From contig NW_003314276.1 in the NCBI RefSeq assembly GCF_000143415.4, positions 351,055-383,111 of the forward strand: DNA of 32,057 nucleotides, written 5' to 3'. The DNA comes from Selaginella moellendorffii (Eukaryota > Streptophyta > Lycopodiopsida > Selaginellales > Selaginellaceae). The notes under the pieces were generated by a model. It had not been told where the DNA came from and did not search any database. It saw only the letters and a program-made list of their open reading frames with translations. A program made the position numbers and the translations under genes. This document shows, one piece after another, positions 19,991-30,734 of the stretch. Each line of letters starts with the position of its first letter. Position 1 is the first letter of the stretch.

Positions 19991-20839
19991 CACTTCCATG
20001 TATTAATCCTCCTTGTGTCCCTTTTTAGAAACTCATTCACCGATAGCTTTGTACTCATTTTTCAAGCACTTTTTTTGGAGTTTCACTTCTGCCCTTAACT
20101 TTATGAGTCAGAGCTTTTTGTCCAAATATGTTACACTTGTTGGACTTTCGCTTCAACCACTGCAATATGCCACACTTTCAGCTCCACTTTAGGGCTTAGG
20201 GATTTGTATTTCACACAAGAGTCTCTCCTAAACCAATAGAAAGCAAACAATGAGCTCAAACTCTCCTTATATTTATTTCATATTATATATTTTCAAGCAT
20301 GTGATATATCATCTTAGCATACATCCTTTATAATTCTTACTGTAATTTCATGATCATCCTCAATTGTGAATCTGCAAGTATCACCAATCTCACTCTAGTA
20401 ATTTTTTAAAAATCTTTGTCAATCATTGTTTGTTTCAAATGTGCTATCTCTTTTACATCATTTTTGAGATGGAAAGTAAAATTATCTACTATAAGATTTA
20501 TATATCTACAAATTCCCTTGACAAAACACAAGCACATAGTTGTTTCCGCCCAATTGGAATCCATCTATGAGCATAGAAGAATAAAAAACCAGTTTGAGGT
20601 ATTCTTTCAAGAAGTTGTCCTTACTGATATCCATGACCCTCAACAGAAGTTAAACGGCTGTAAAATAAATTCAATTATCATATTTGAGAACCCTACAAAT
20701 GACCTAAATGCCATCAAAGTTTGTTTCTGAAGATCTTGCAGATCTCTTATGGGAGATTATTATAAGGATTGTAAAGTCTCATGGATTTTCAAATGCTTTG
20801 ACATCTTGTGCATCAAAAGATATTTACCTATAGTGTAAA
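19991..20839. other. Unassigned DNA
   Basis: A 104-codon plus frame at 20416-20730 shows no recognisable family; I cannot tell chance from a diverged fragment. Nothing else recognised. Confidence 0.45.
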
Positions 20840-21303
20840 TGCAGCACATGTGGGTTTTACCCTTTATCCTATGGTGATTTACCATAGAATAACTACAAAG
20901 CGGAACCTAAACCCTCCATGTACCATGTCATATGCCATGTGTCACATGCCACGTGTCTAAAGGACAGTGGTGTGGGACCCAAGTTTTAGGGCCTTGGGCC
21001 ATTGAATGAAGAAACTGTGCTAAACTCCTAAGCATGGAGCCAAGGAATGATGGAACCGGACCACAGAGCAACTCCTGAGCATACAGCCCAAGGAGCGAAG
21101 GGATAGGAGCACGAAATGACTTGGATCAATCCTAGAGCAACCAGCATCCCAATGCCAGGACCAACATGCAAAACAGAGCCAGATAGGGTCTGGTGCTATT
21201 TCAGCATACTGGTGGTCTAACACGAGGATATGGGTACTCCACCAGTTAGCAATTAGCATAGTGTGGAGCTTGGGCTTAGACCCAAGCCAAACGTAGAACA
21301 AGG
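20840..21303 (-). repeat. Inverted partial LTR (3' 464 bp) of the large non-autonomous family
   Basis: Reverse complement of the LTR at 21304-22448, covering roughly its 22448-21986 part. The outer end (TGCAGCACATG at 20840) corresponds to the LTR terminus TGTAGCGCACG. It is more diverged than the two plus LTRs are from each other. It stops directly at TGTCGCG of the plus element, as expected if the plus element inserted into it. Its remainder is at 30429-30734. Confidence 0.85.
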
Positions 21304-21569
21304 TGTCGCGAATGTGACTTCGGGTATCGAAAGTTACCTGTCGGCCAGTCCTTACGGACACTCTTACCTTACTGCCACGACGGCAGGAGGTCGGTATTGC
21401 TGGACCCGTTATTAGTCTCCGCCTAAGCTAGTTGAGAAACTGGTCCTCGCATGTGCACTTGACCAGATGGGCATAAGGATGGAATTCCTAAGTGCTATTA
21501 GTCAAGCATACTTGACCTGGTTAGAGAAACTCATTCATTGACTTGCACTTGCTAGTGTTGGGAACCCCC

Positions 21570-21599
21570 GCGATATTGAGCTTGGTCCCTCAATATCGC
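21570..21599. repeat. Inverted repeat in LTR
   Basis: GCGATATTGAG and CTCAATATCGC pair perfectly around an 8-nt loop. It is kept in LTR 2 at 27657-27686 and degraded in the inverted LTR at about 30435-30465, beside the rearrangement breakpoint. Confidence 0.85.
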
Positions 21600-22314
21600 T
21601 AAATGATAGCTTACCGTGTCTGCCAAACACCCTCGCTATCATGCCCTTTGTGTTAGTCTCATTTTGGTCCCAAATGCTATTTATGGAAAGTGTCCAGATT
21701 TGCTCATTTGGCATATCTACGGAATGTAGAGATCGTCCTGAACACAATGGTGTTCGTCCCATGTCCAAATTCGCAATCTAGGGACATTCCATATTTAGTA
21801 AGTTTCGAGCTTGTCCCAGAGACTAACTCCTGATACTAAGGGAGGCTTGGGGTGAAAGCCCAAAGCGTGTGTTCCTCAAGGGGGGGGGGGGCTATGGGGG
21901 GTTCCAAATGTATAGTAGGGATAGTGGGTAGGTCGGGCATGGCCGACCAACCTGAGGCATAGTCTAGCTCCCGCTTGCGTGCCTGTCCTTGTTCTACGTC
22001 CGGCTTGGGTCTAAGCCCAAGCTCCATTCCATGCTAGTTGGTGGAGTACCCATGTCCTTGCGTTAGGCCACCGGTATGCCGAAATAGCGCCAAACTCCGT
22101 TTGGCTCCGTTTTGCGTGCTGGTCCTGGCATTGGGATGCTGGTTGCTCCAGGACTGTTCCAAGTCGCTCCGGGCTCCTGTCCCTTCGCTCCTTGGGCTAT
22201 ATGCTCAGGAGTTGCTTCGTGGTTCGGTTCCATCACTCCTTGGCTCCATGCTTGGGAGTTTGGCACCGTTCCTTCGTTCAGTGGCCCAAGGCCCTGGACC
22301 TTGGGTTCCTATGG

Positions 22315-22323
22315 ACACGTGGC
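22315..22323 (+). promoter_or_regulatory. ABRE/G-box-like motif in LTR 1
   Basis: ACACGTGGC fits the abscisic-acid response element core recognised by bZIP factors. LTR 2 has it at 28405-28413 plus a second copy at 28418-28426 made by one A-to-G difference. Function is inferred from the motif only. Confidence 0.5.
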
Positions 22324-22395
22324 ATGGACACATGGCATGTGACACATGGCATCTGTCACATGGCATAAGGAGGGTCTAGGTTCCGCTTCGTGGTG

Positions 22396-22424
22396 TTATC
22401 CTATGGTAAATCACCATAGGATAA
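22396..22424. repeat. 12-bp hairpin near LTR 3' end
   Basis: TTATCCTATGGT and ACCATAGGATAA form a perfect stem around a 5-nt loop, 24 bp before the LTR end. It is identical in LTR 2 (28486-28514) and nearly kept in the old inverted fragment (about 20862-20890). It may act in RNA 3'-end formation or strand transfer. Confidence 0.8.
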
Positions 22425-22450
22425 AGGGTTAAAACCACGTGCGCTACATT

Positions 22451-22461
22451 TGGTATCAGAG
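22451..22461 (+). promoter_or_regulatory. Primer binding site, initiator tRNA-Met type
   Basis: TGGTATCAGAG, two bases after the LTR end. It is repeated at 28541 after the second LTR. Confidence 0.85.
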
Positions 22462-25400
22462 GATGAGTCTCAGCGAGTACTATCCAATGAGATTGGGCAA
22501 CTAGTCTCGTTGCATACGCAGAGATGAAAACGATGATCCGAGTGGGTACACGTTTGGGTGCAAAGACTTCGCATTGGTTCCTTGGGATAGGTTTTGGTTA
22601 CCTTTTTGTTCCATATTATGTGAGTTTGCACTTGGGCTCGTGAGTGAGGCGCATTAGCAACTCGAGGTTACACTTTGAGTTGGCAGGATTAATGTTAACC
22701 TATCGGTGGTTCCGTAAGTTGTTCCATGTACCATGGGTGAAAAGCAAACCTCCCTGGGTTTGCTATGAGTGGCAAATAGGCTGGTCCGTAGCTGTTTAGC
22801 GCGGCACTAGTGGATCCTTCCTAGGCATGATTACAAGTGGATCAATCAAGACTGTAGGGATGAGTCTATTGATTCAAGTAATCATTGCCGTGCTCTCTCA
22901 TAAACTTTTCTTCGATTGAACTGAAGGCAGTGTGAAAGCAAACTTGAGGTTTGGTCAAAGATGAGACCGAAAAGAGAGTCATCGGGGACGGAGGATCAAA
23001 CACGTAAATCATCTTCTTCTTGGAGAGACGATTTGCAACAAGGTGTTAACTCATTGCTTGTGTTCACATTATGCAATCAAGAGTCCCTACCTTGATGCAT
23101 GTTGGAAGTGATGGTCTTACAAGTGGTGAGTTATGGGATGGATAGTGGTGAAACACTAAACCATTTTGTCTAGGCTTGCTATTGGAAGACTTGGGTTGCA
23201 ATGCTCAATTCTTTTCCGGAGAACCTTGCTATTGCTCCTTGAGTAGGTTAGTGTTGGATTAGTGTTGAGTTTGGTCGGAAAGAGAGTGGCATGAGCTTGT
23301 CCGTGTTGTGAACAAAAGTTAGTGGTGTTGGGTGTTGTAAACCTCTATTGGTGGAGTGTGGCATTTATGTTGCATTTTGTCGAATCGAGTTGGCATTTGA
23401 TACTCACATAAACGTTTGAAGTAATGACATAGGCATTGCTCATTGCGTTACTCAATTGATGATCAAGTCATTGTGATGCTTATATCATATCCATGTGATA
23501 AAGAGTAATGCGTTTACGAAGTTGCTTGGGTAAATGATGATCAACCCCAAAGTGGTTGATGGAGAAGCTAGTCTACTTGCATGAAGTAGCATTGTAGTAG
23601 CTTTGACTGGATTCTCTATAGTGGTCCATTATGCTAAGCTTAAGTTGGTACCTTGTTTCCTTAAGTTTGCCCACTAAGGTGTTGGAAAAGGGTTGTAGCA
23701 TTCATTTGCTATAGCTTGTCGGTTGATCCGTTAGCACTTGGAGTAGATTGTTGGATGGAGAAGATGTGGAGTTGGGGCATTGACGTCACTAGCACTTGTG
23801 TTAGTGAAAGTGGCATTGTTATTTCAAGTGATGAGGAATTTTCCTTGGACCTTGATTTTTCCATGTCATTTTTCTTGTTAGTGTTTTGGCTTCACATTGG
23901 ATCTTGAAGGTGATTGAAGAAGAGTGTTAGTGCAATATGGATATCCGAAGATGTGGTCTTCGTGATCAAGCCTTGGATGTTCATTTTGCATTTTGCAGAT
24001 GTCGGAGTTGGATATCGGAAATATGGGCAAAAAGATGTTCGATGCTTAAGCATATTATGGATCATAAGAATCTGTGTTGAGGTGAACCTATGTGAAGTTG
24101 TTTGTAGGAGGAAGTTGGTTGAGTCTTGAAAGTTTGCAATCCTGGACTAAGAGTCATTCTTTCTCTAGGATGGAAATTTTCCACAAATTTTCTTAGACTT
24201 CCCCAATGGCTGATCTGTTGATCACTTTGCCGAAAACCATTCCATTTTTCGTAAGCCAGTACAAACTAGTGAAGGGGTTCGAGTTAACCTTGGTTAACTT
24301 AGACCTTAGTATATAGTTTGTATGATGCGACCCGAAAGGGATGCTGACTTTTGGGGCTAAAGCAATTGAGTTGGATAGAGTCTGGAGTTAGTGTAGAAAA
24401 GTGGCCGTTGCACTTTTCTAAGAAGGGTGACTCTTGTGCCTTTCTTTTGTAGCATTATGTTTGGTGGCAGGTTGCACCTTGCATTTCGCTAAGACTCTAT
24501 GAGAGTAGTGAGCTCTCACTGATCTTGACTTAGTCTTGGTAGCCCTGCACCTTGGCTGAGGATGGTGATGTCCAACTTAGTTGTTTGAGGTTGAGATGTT
24601 GGTACCCATACTATAGCTTTGTCTATGAGGAGGTTGTGTACCGATATGAGTCCATCTCATGGTCTTCACTTTAGTTTTGATTGAGTGTTGATCATGCATA
24701 GCTAGCCTCTTCAAGGCATGCTCAGAACTATTGACTAGGTGTGTTGGTGAGCTTATCGCAGTTGAGTTGGATTTGAGTGGTCATTTTGTTTGTGCTTGTC
24801 TATGAACTTTTATCTTGTACCTGAGGTATCACGTTCATGTTGGACAAGTATATAACTTGATGACAAGAGTTAGTGTTCGGGTCTTGTGAAGGCAAGTTAA
24901 AGGGTGATTGTTAGTTGCTTTGCGACTAGTGATTACTTGTAGACTTTGTCAAAAAGACTGTTGATACTTGCTTTGCTCGATGATAATTTAGCAGTGATGG
25001 GCTTGCTTTACCGGATGGTGTTGTGGAGGATCGTGTCGTTAGACTTACATGAGTTTTTCATGTTGGCATGTCGACTCTACCTCTGTTGATATCATTTGGT
25101 TACATTTCGTCCGTAGTGTTAGATTTCATTGAGTCTTGGATGTGGTGATTCACTCCTTGAGGAAGTGTTATCTGTGACTGAGTATTGTTGAGAGATTGGT
25201 CTTGGATACTGAGTAAAGTATCTCCGACTTTGGTTAGCTTGGTTGCTAGAGAGCTTTGAGTGGTGATACACTCGTGCTTTCTTCTAGCTTTGTTTTAGTG
25301 TTGGTGGCACTGAGGTGATGCTTTGTCGTTGACATTGTTGATATTGAGATTTCAGTGAAATGAGATGTCTCTCTGCAAGATTGATGTCGAGTTTCATTAG

Positions 25401-27377
25401 TCTTAATGAAGATAGTGTTGATGATTTGGCTATGGCTTTGTGTTATTGGCATTCGTACATTTGCTAGTTCGCAACTATGTTGACGTTCAAATGAACTGAG
25501 TGGCAAGTTTGAGTTAGTTGTGTTCTAAACGAGGTTATTTAGTAGGGGTTGAGCTTCAGCTTTTCCTTGAAAAGTGATTTAGTCGTGGATAACACTAACT
25601 TTACGAGATGAAGAGTTAGTGATTGATATTGGAATATTTGAATCCTTATTGGATTTGAGTTGGAATATATCGATCATTGATGATTCTTCTTGTGCTTGTT
25701 ATGATGTGAGTTACGTCTTGCTATAGATGGATTCATGGAGGATCGTTTGATGATCACTTGTTGAGCATAGCTTTGTTATGTTTAGCTTTTGGATTGATGC
25801 AGACATGCTCTTCATTAGCTTTGCATTATAAAGTTTAGCTTATGGAAGTGTTGAAGAGGATATTGTGGGTTGTACCATGATTTCTTTTTAGCATTGACGT
25901 TAATTCATGCAAGACTCGTGATCATTATTAGGCAAGACTTGGCTATAAACTTCTTTGAACTTTTGGTTCTTTGAGTTTTCATGCTCATTGTTCCATTTGT
26001 TAGAAGTTGTTGGGGAAGGCATTTTGGCTCATTAGCTTCAGTGTTGAAGTTAGTATTTGCATCTGGCAGTCATTGGTGATGATTGACTATCATCTGGGAT
26101 AGTTGATTATCCTTGTCAAAAAGGCTTTACTTGATTATTGTTGGTATAGAATGATTTACCATTCTTTAGGATGGTGGATTTCTTCTTCAATGATGATTAT
26201 GCATCTTTTTGTTGATAGGATGATTGATGATCTTTCATGATAGTTAGTTGTTCTCTTTGATGGCTTATGGCTTTTTGCAATACCACATGTTCTTTGTGGT
26301 TTGCTCTGGATTAGTCTCTTGGGTTTGAGACATCAATAGGATGTTGCTAACACTTGCTTGAGCAACTCTGGTTCCTTGGTATTGTTGATTGAGATCTATT
26401 TAGATTTGCTAGTGCAATAGTTGATATGAACAAGTGTTTGTTTGCTTTGCAACATTCATTTTGATCTGTTGATTATTGCTCGAGTTAGTTCTCATAGATT
26501 CGGATGTTATGGCCTTCGGGTGCAACATTCGCGAGCATTGTGCTTGTTACTCAATAATACTTTGTGTTCTTTGAGTTGTGTTTTGTGAGTTGTTTGGCAT
26601 ACTATCTGCCATTTTCGATAGTTAAGTTTCATCATTGAGTTTCCTTGATGATCTACTTGCTATTGAATTTTGTTGGATGGTGATTCCTATGTTTACCAAT
26701 TATGATGATCTTGGTGGTTCCTATCTACAATACTACTAGTTTATTGGATGATAACTTGCTTAGAATACTTTTATGTTCTACTCTAAGATATAATCACTAG
26801 TAATTAAGCTTCTCAGATATCATTGTCTCTGACTTTGATATTGTCCATCCATTAATCTTTGAGTTTGGGCCAATATAGGCAGACTGGCTTCGGCACTTCG
26901 TGTGCATCGTGAAATCTCTAGTCATGGGGTAGCTACTGTCGACTGGTCACATCACCCCCCTCTCTGTCGATGTTCCTTATTTTGTTGAAAGGGCGTGACC
27001 GTGTAAACAACTCTAACTGCCTGTTTACAGTAGTCTATCTAAACCTTACCGACGGGTTTGGTTTCTTTGCTCAGGAGGGTTGGGGCCTCTGGCTTCTCTC
27101 TCTATGTCCCTGCGGGCAGGGCATATCACACTTTTGTAAGCTGGGTGACTCCCAGAGTAGCAGAGGTGGCTGACTCCATTGGTCATTTCCTTGTCAGCGA
27201 CGGCTGGAAGGTGTCTGAGTGGGTAGCGCATCTGCGTTAGACAAAGAGGTTGTCCCCTAACTCATTTAAGTTGATGCATTTCTCACATAGTGCGAGTACC
27301 GTGAACTTTTTCTGGAGTTGTTTCCTTGGCGGTATTCTAGACTCGAGTATGCATCGACGAGGACGTCGATCTTCCCC
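22462..27377 (+). other. LARD internal region, non-coding
   Basis: 4.9 kb, visibly T/G-rich and C-poor on the plus strand in long stretches (especially 24900-26900). No retroviral domain motif in any frame. Small frames (for example 23716-23907, 23914-24129) recur in the second interior only because the DNA is duplicated. Confidence 0.75.
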
Positions 27378-27390
27378 AAGGGGGGGAGAG
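27378..27390 (+). promoter_or_regulatory. Polypurine tract
   Basis: AAGGGGGGGAGAG lies directly against the TGTCGCG start of LTR 2, the normal priming site for plus-strand DNA. The inverted family member has the matching tract at 30735-30752. Confidence 0.85.
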
Positions 27391-28538
27391 TGTCGCGAAT
27401 GTGACTTTGGGTATCGAAAGTTACCTGTCGGCCAGTCCTTACGGACACTCTTACCTTACTGCCACGACGGCAGGAGGTCGGTATTACTAGACCCATTATT
27501 AGTCTCCGCCTAAGCTAGTTGAGAAACTGGTCCTTGCGTGTGCACTTGACCAGATGGGCATAAGGATGGAATTCCTAAGTGCTATTAGTCAAGCATACTT
27601 GACCTGGTTAGAGAAACTCATTCGTTGACTTGCACTTGCTAGTGTTGGGAACCCCCGCGATATTGAGCTTGGTCCCTCAATATCGCTAAATAATAGCTTA
27701 CCGTGTCTGCCAAACACCCTCGCTATCATGCCCTTTGTGTTAGTCTCATTTTGGTCCCAAATGCTATTTATGGAAAGTGTCCAGATTTGCTCATTTGGCA
27801 TATCTACGGAATGTAGAGATCGTCCTGAACACAATGGTGTTCGTCCCATGTCCAAATTCGCACTCTAGGGACATTCCATATTTAGTAAGTTTCGAGCTTG
27901 TCCCAGAGACTAACTCCTGATACTAAGGGAGGCTTGGGGTGAAAGCCCAAAGCGTGTGTTCCTCAAGGGGGGGGGGGGGGGCTATGGGGGGTTCCAAATG
28001 TATAGTAGGGATAGTGGGTAGGTCGGGCATGGCCGACCAACCTGAGGCATAGTCTAGCTCCTGCTTGCATGCCTGTCCTTGTTCTACGTCCGGCTTGGGT
28101 CTAAGCCCAAGCTCCATTCCATGCTAGTTGGTGGAGTACCCATGTCCTCGCGTTAGGCCACCGGTATGCCGAAATAGTGCCAGACTCCGTTTGGCTCCGT
28201 TTTGCGTGCTGGTCCTGGCATTGGGATGCTGGTTGCTCCAGGACTGTTCCAAGTCGCTCCGGGCTCCTGTCCCTTCGCTCCTTGGGCTATATGCTCAGGA
28301 GTTGCTTCGTGGTTCGGTTCCATCACTCCTTGGCTCCATGCTTGGGAGTTTGGCACCGTTCCTTCGTTCAGTGGCCCAAGGCCCTGGACCTTGGGTTCCT
28401 ATGGACACGTGGCATGGACACGTGGCATGTGACACATGGCATCTGTCACATGGCATAAGGAGGGTCTAGGTTCCGCTTCGTGGTGTTATCCTATGGTAAA
28501 TCACCATAGGATAAAGGGTTAAAACCACGTGCGCTACA
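27391..28538 (+). repeat. LARD LTR 2
   Basis: 1148 bp; the G run is 15 long (27967-27981) against 12 in LTR 1, which accounts for the length difference. Of about 15 other differences, 14 are transitions by my count. Confidence 0.92.
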
Positions 28539-30428
28539 TTTGGTATCAGAGGATGAGTCTCAGCGAGTACTATCCAATGAGATTGGGCAACTAGTCTCGT
28601 TGCATACGCAGAGATGAAAACGATGATCCGAGTGGGTACACGTTTGGGTGTAAAGACTTCGCATTGGTTCCTTGGGATAGGTTTTGGTTACCTTTTTGTT
28701 CCATATTATGTGAGTTTGCGCTTGGGCTCGTGAGTGAGGCGCATTAGCAACTCGAGGTTACACTTTGAGTTGGCAGGATTAATGTTAACCTATTGGTGGT
28801 TCCGTAAGTTGTTCCATGTACCATGGGTGAAAAGCAAACCTCCCTAGGTTTGCTATGAGTGGCAAATAGGCTGGTCCGTAGCTGTTTAGCGCGGCACTAG
28901 TGGATCCTTCCTAGGCATGATTACAAGTGGATCAATCAAGACTGTAGGGATGAGTCTATTGATTCAAGTAATCATTGCCATGCTCTCTCATAAACTTTTC
29001 TTCAATTGAACTGAAGGCAGTGTGAAAGCAAACTTGAGGTTTGGTCAAAGATGAGACCGAAAAGAGAGTCATCGGGGACGGAGGATCAAACACGTAAATC
29101 ATCTTCTTCTTGGAGAGACGATTTGCAACAAGGTGTTAACTCATTGCTTGTGTTCACATTATGCAATCAAGAGTCCCTACCTTGATGCATGTTGGAAGTG
29201 ATGGTCTTACAAGTGGTGAGTTATGGGATGGATAGTGGTGAAACACTAAACCATTTTGTCTAGGCTTGCTATTGGAAGACTTGGGTTGCAATGCTCAATT
29301 CTTTTCCGGAGAACCTTGCTATTGCTCCTTGAGTAGGTTGGTGTTGGATTAGTGTTGAGTTTGGTCGGAAAGAGAGTGGCATGAGCTTGTCCGTGTTGTG
29401 AACAAAAGTTAGTGGTGTTGGGTGTTGTAAACCTCTATTGGTGGAGTGTGGCATTTATGTTGCATTTTGTCGAATCGAGTTGGCATTTGATACTCACATA
29501 AACGTTTGAAATAATGACATAGGCATTGCTCATTGCGTTACTCAATTGATGATCAAGTCATTGTGATGCTTATATCATATCCATGTGATAAAGAGTAATG
29601 CGTTTACGAAGTTGCTTGGGTAAATGATGATCAACCCCAAAGTGGTTGATGGAGAAGCTAGTCTACTTGCATGAAGTAGCATTGTAGTAGCTTTGACTGG
29701 ATTCTCTATAGTGGTCCATTATGCTAAGCTTAAGTTGGTACCTTGTTTCCTTAAGTTTGCCCACTAAGGTGTTGGAAAAGGGTTGTAGCATTCATTTGCT
29801 ATAGCTTGTCGGTTGATCCGTTAGCACTTGGAGTAGATTGTTGGATGGAGAAGATGTGGAGTTGGGGCATTGACGTCACTAGCACTTGTGTTAGTGAAAG
29901 TGGCATTGTTATTTCAAGTGATGAGGAATTTTCCTTGGACCTTGATTTTTCCATGTCATTTTTCTTGTTAGTGTTTTGGCTTCACATTGGATCTTAAAGG
30001 TGATTGAAGAAGAGTGTTAGTGCAATATGGATATCCGAAGATGTGGTCTTCGTGATCAAGCCTTGGATGTTCATTTTGCATTTTGCGGATGTCGGAGTTG
30101 GATATCGGAAATATGGGCAAAAAGATGTTCGATGCTTAAGCATATTATGGATCATAAGAATCTGTGTTGAGGTGAACCTATGTGAAGTTGTTTGTAGGAG
30201 GAAGTTGGTTGAGTCTTGAAAGTTTGCAATCCTGGACTAAGAGTCATTCTTTCTCTAGGATGGAAATTTTCCACAAATTTTCTTAGACTTCCCCAATGGC
30301 TTATCTGTTGATCACTTTGCCGAAAACCATTCCATTTTTCGTAAGCCAGTACAAACTAGTGAAGGGGTTCGAGTTAACCTTGGTTAACTTAGACCTTAGT
30401 ATATAGTTTGTATGATGCGACCCGAAAA
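28539..30428 (+). mobile_element. Second, truncated LARD internal region
   Basis: Repeats 22449-24338 at a constant offset of 6090 bp, with about 11 substitutions and no indels by eye, beginning with the same primer site. Similarity stops after GACCCGAAA, where the inverted LTR fragment begins. With the preceding LTR it gives LTR-interior-LTR-interior, the product expected from recombination between LTRs of two copies or from a tandem insertion. Confidence 0.9.
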
Positions 30429-30734
30429 TATCATCTAGCGATATTGAGGGACTAAACTTAATATCACGAGGGTTCTTGATACTAACAAGTGCAAACCAAC
30501 GATACATATTTATCAAAACAGGCCGAGTATGCTTAGCAAGAAACATATAGGGTTCCTACCTTATGTTTATCCAATTTAAGTGCATGTTCATTGACCAATT
30601 TATCAACTACCTTAAGTGGGAACTGATAATGGGTCCAGCAATACCAACCTTTTGCCGTCGTGGCAGTAAAGAAAGAATATTCGAAAGGACTAACTGATAG
30701 GTAACTTTCGATACCCAAAGTCACATTTGCAACA
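30429..30734 (-). repeat. Inverted partial LTR (5' 306 bp)
   Basis: Reverse complement of the first about 306 bp of the LTR (21304 to about 21609), ending at TGTTGCAAATG on the minus strand, clearly diverged. With 20840-21303 it forms one old LTR whose middle about 376 bp are missing. Confidence 0.83.

Larger units (their letters stand above)
21304..22448 (+). repeat. LARD LTR 1
   Basis: Starts TGTCGCG and ends CGCTACA (near-perfect inverted termini). It contains a 12-G run (21880-21891), an 11-bp inverted repeat (21570-21599), one ABRE-like ACACGTGGC (22315-22323), tandem CACATGGCAT motifs (22315-22372) and a 12-bp perfect hairpin (22396-22424) near its end. Confidence 0.92.
21304..28538 (+). 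mobile_element. Large non-autonomous LTR retrotransposon (LARD-like)
   Basis: LTRs 21304-22448 (1145 bp) and 27391-28538 (1148 bp) flank a 4942-bp interior. The interior begins with an initiator-tRNA-Met-type primer site (TGGTATCAGAG, 22451) and ends in a polypurine tract (AAGGGGGGGAGAG, to 27390). The interior has no gag, protease, RT or integrase motif and no frame over 87 codons. The LTRs differ by about 15 substitutions by eye (about 1.3%), so the insertion is young. Good LTRs and priming sites with no coding content fit a LARD mobilised by another element. It lacks a right flank of its own, because a second interior follows directly. Confidence 0.87.

Noticed and set aside
20416-20730. 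104-codon frame as a gene
   Set aside because: AT-rich, no recognised family, no supporting neighbours; chance is at least as likely.
22038-22379. 113-codon open frame in the LARD LTR, repeated at 28128
   Set aside because: It spans LTR regulatory sequence, overlaps frames on both strands and has no domain; duplication of the LTR explains its recurrence.
27200-27250. tRNA-like stretch (GTCTGAGTGGGTAGCGCATC)
   Set aside because: No cloverleaf could be formed by eye, no T-arm follows at the right distance, and it lies inside the LARD interior.
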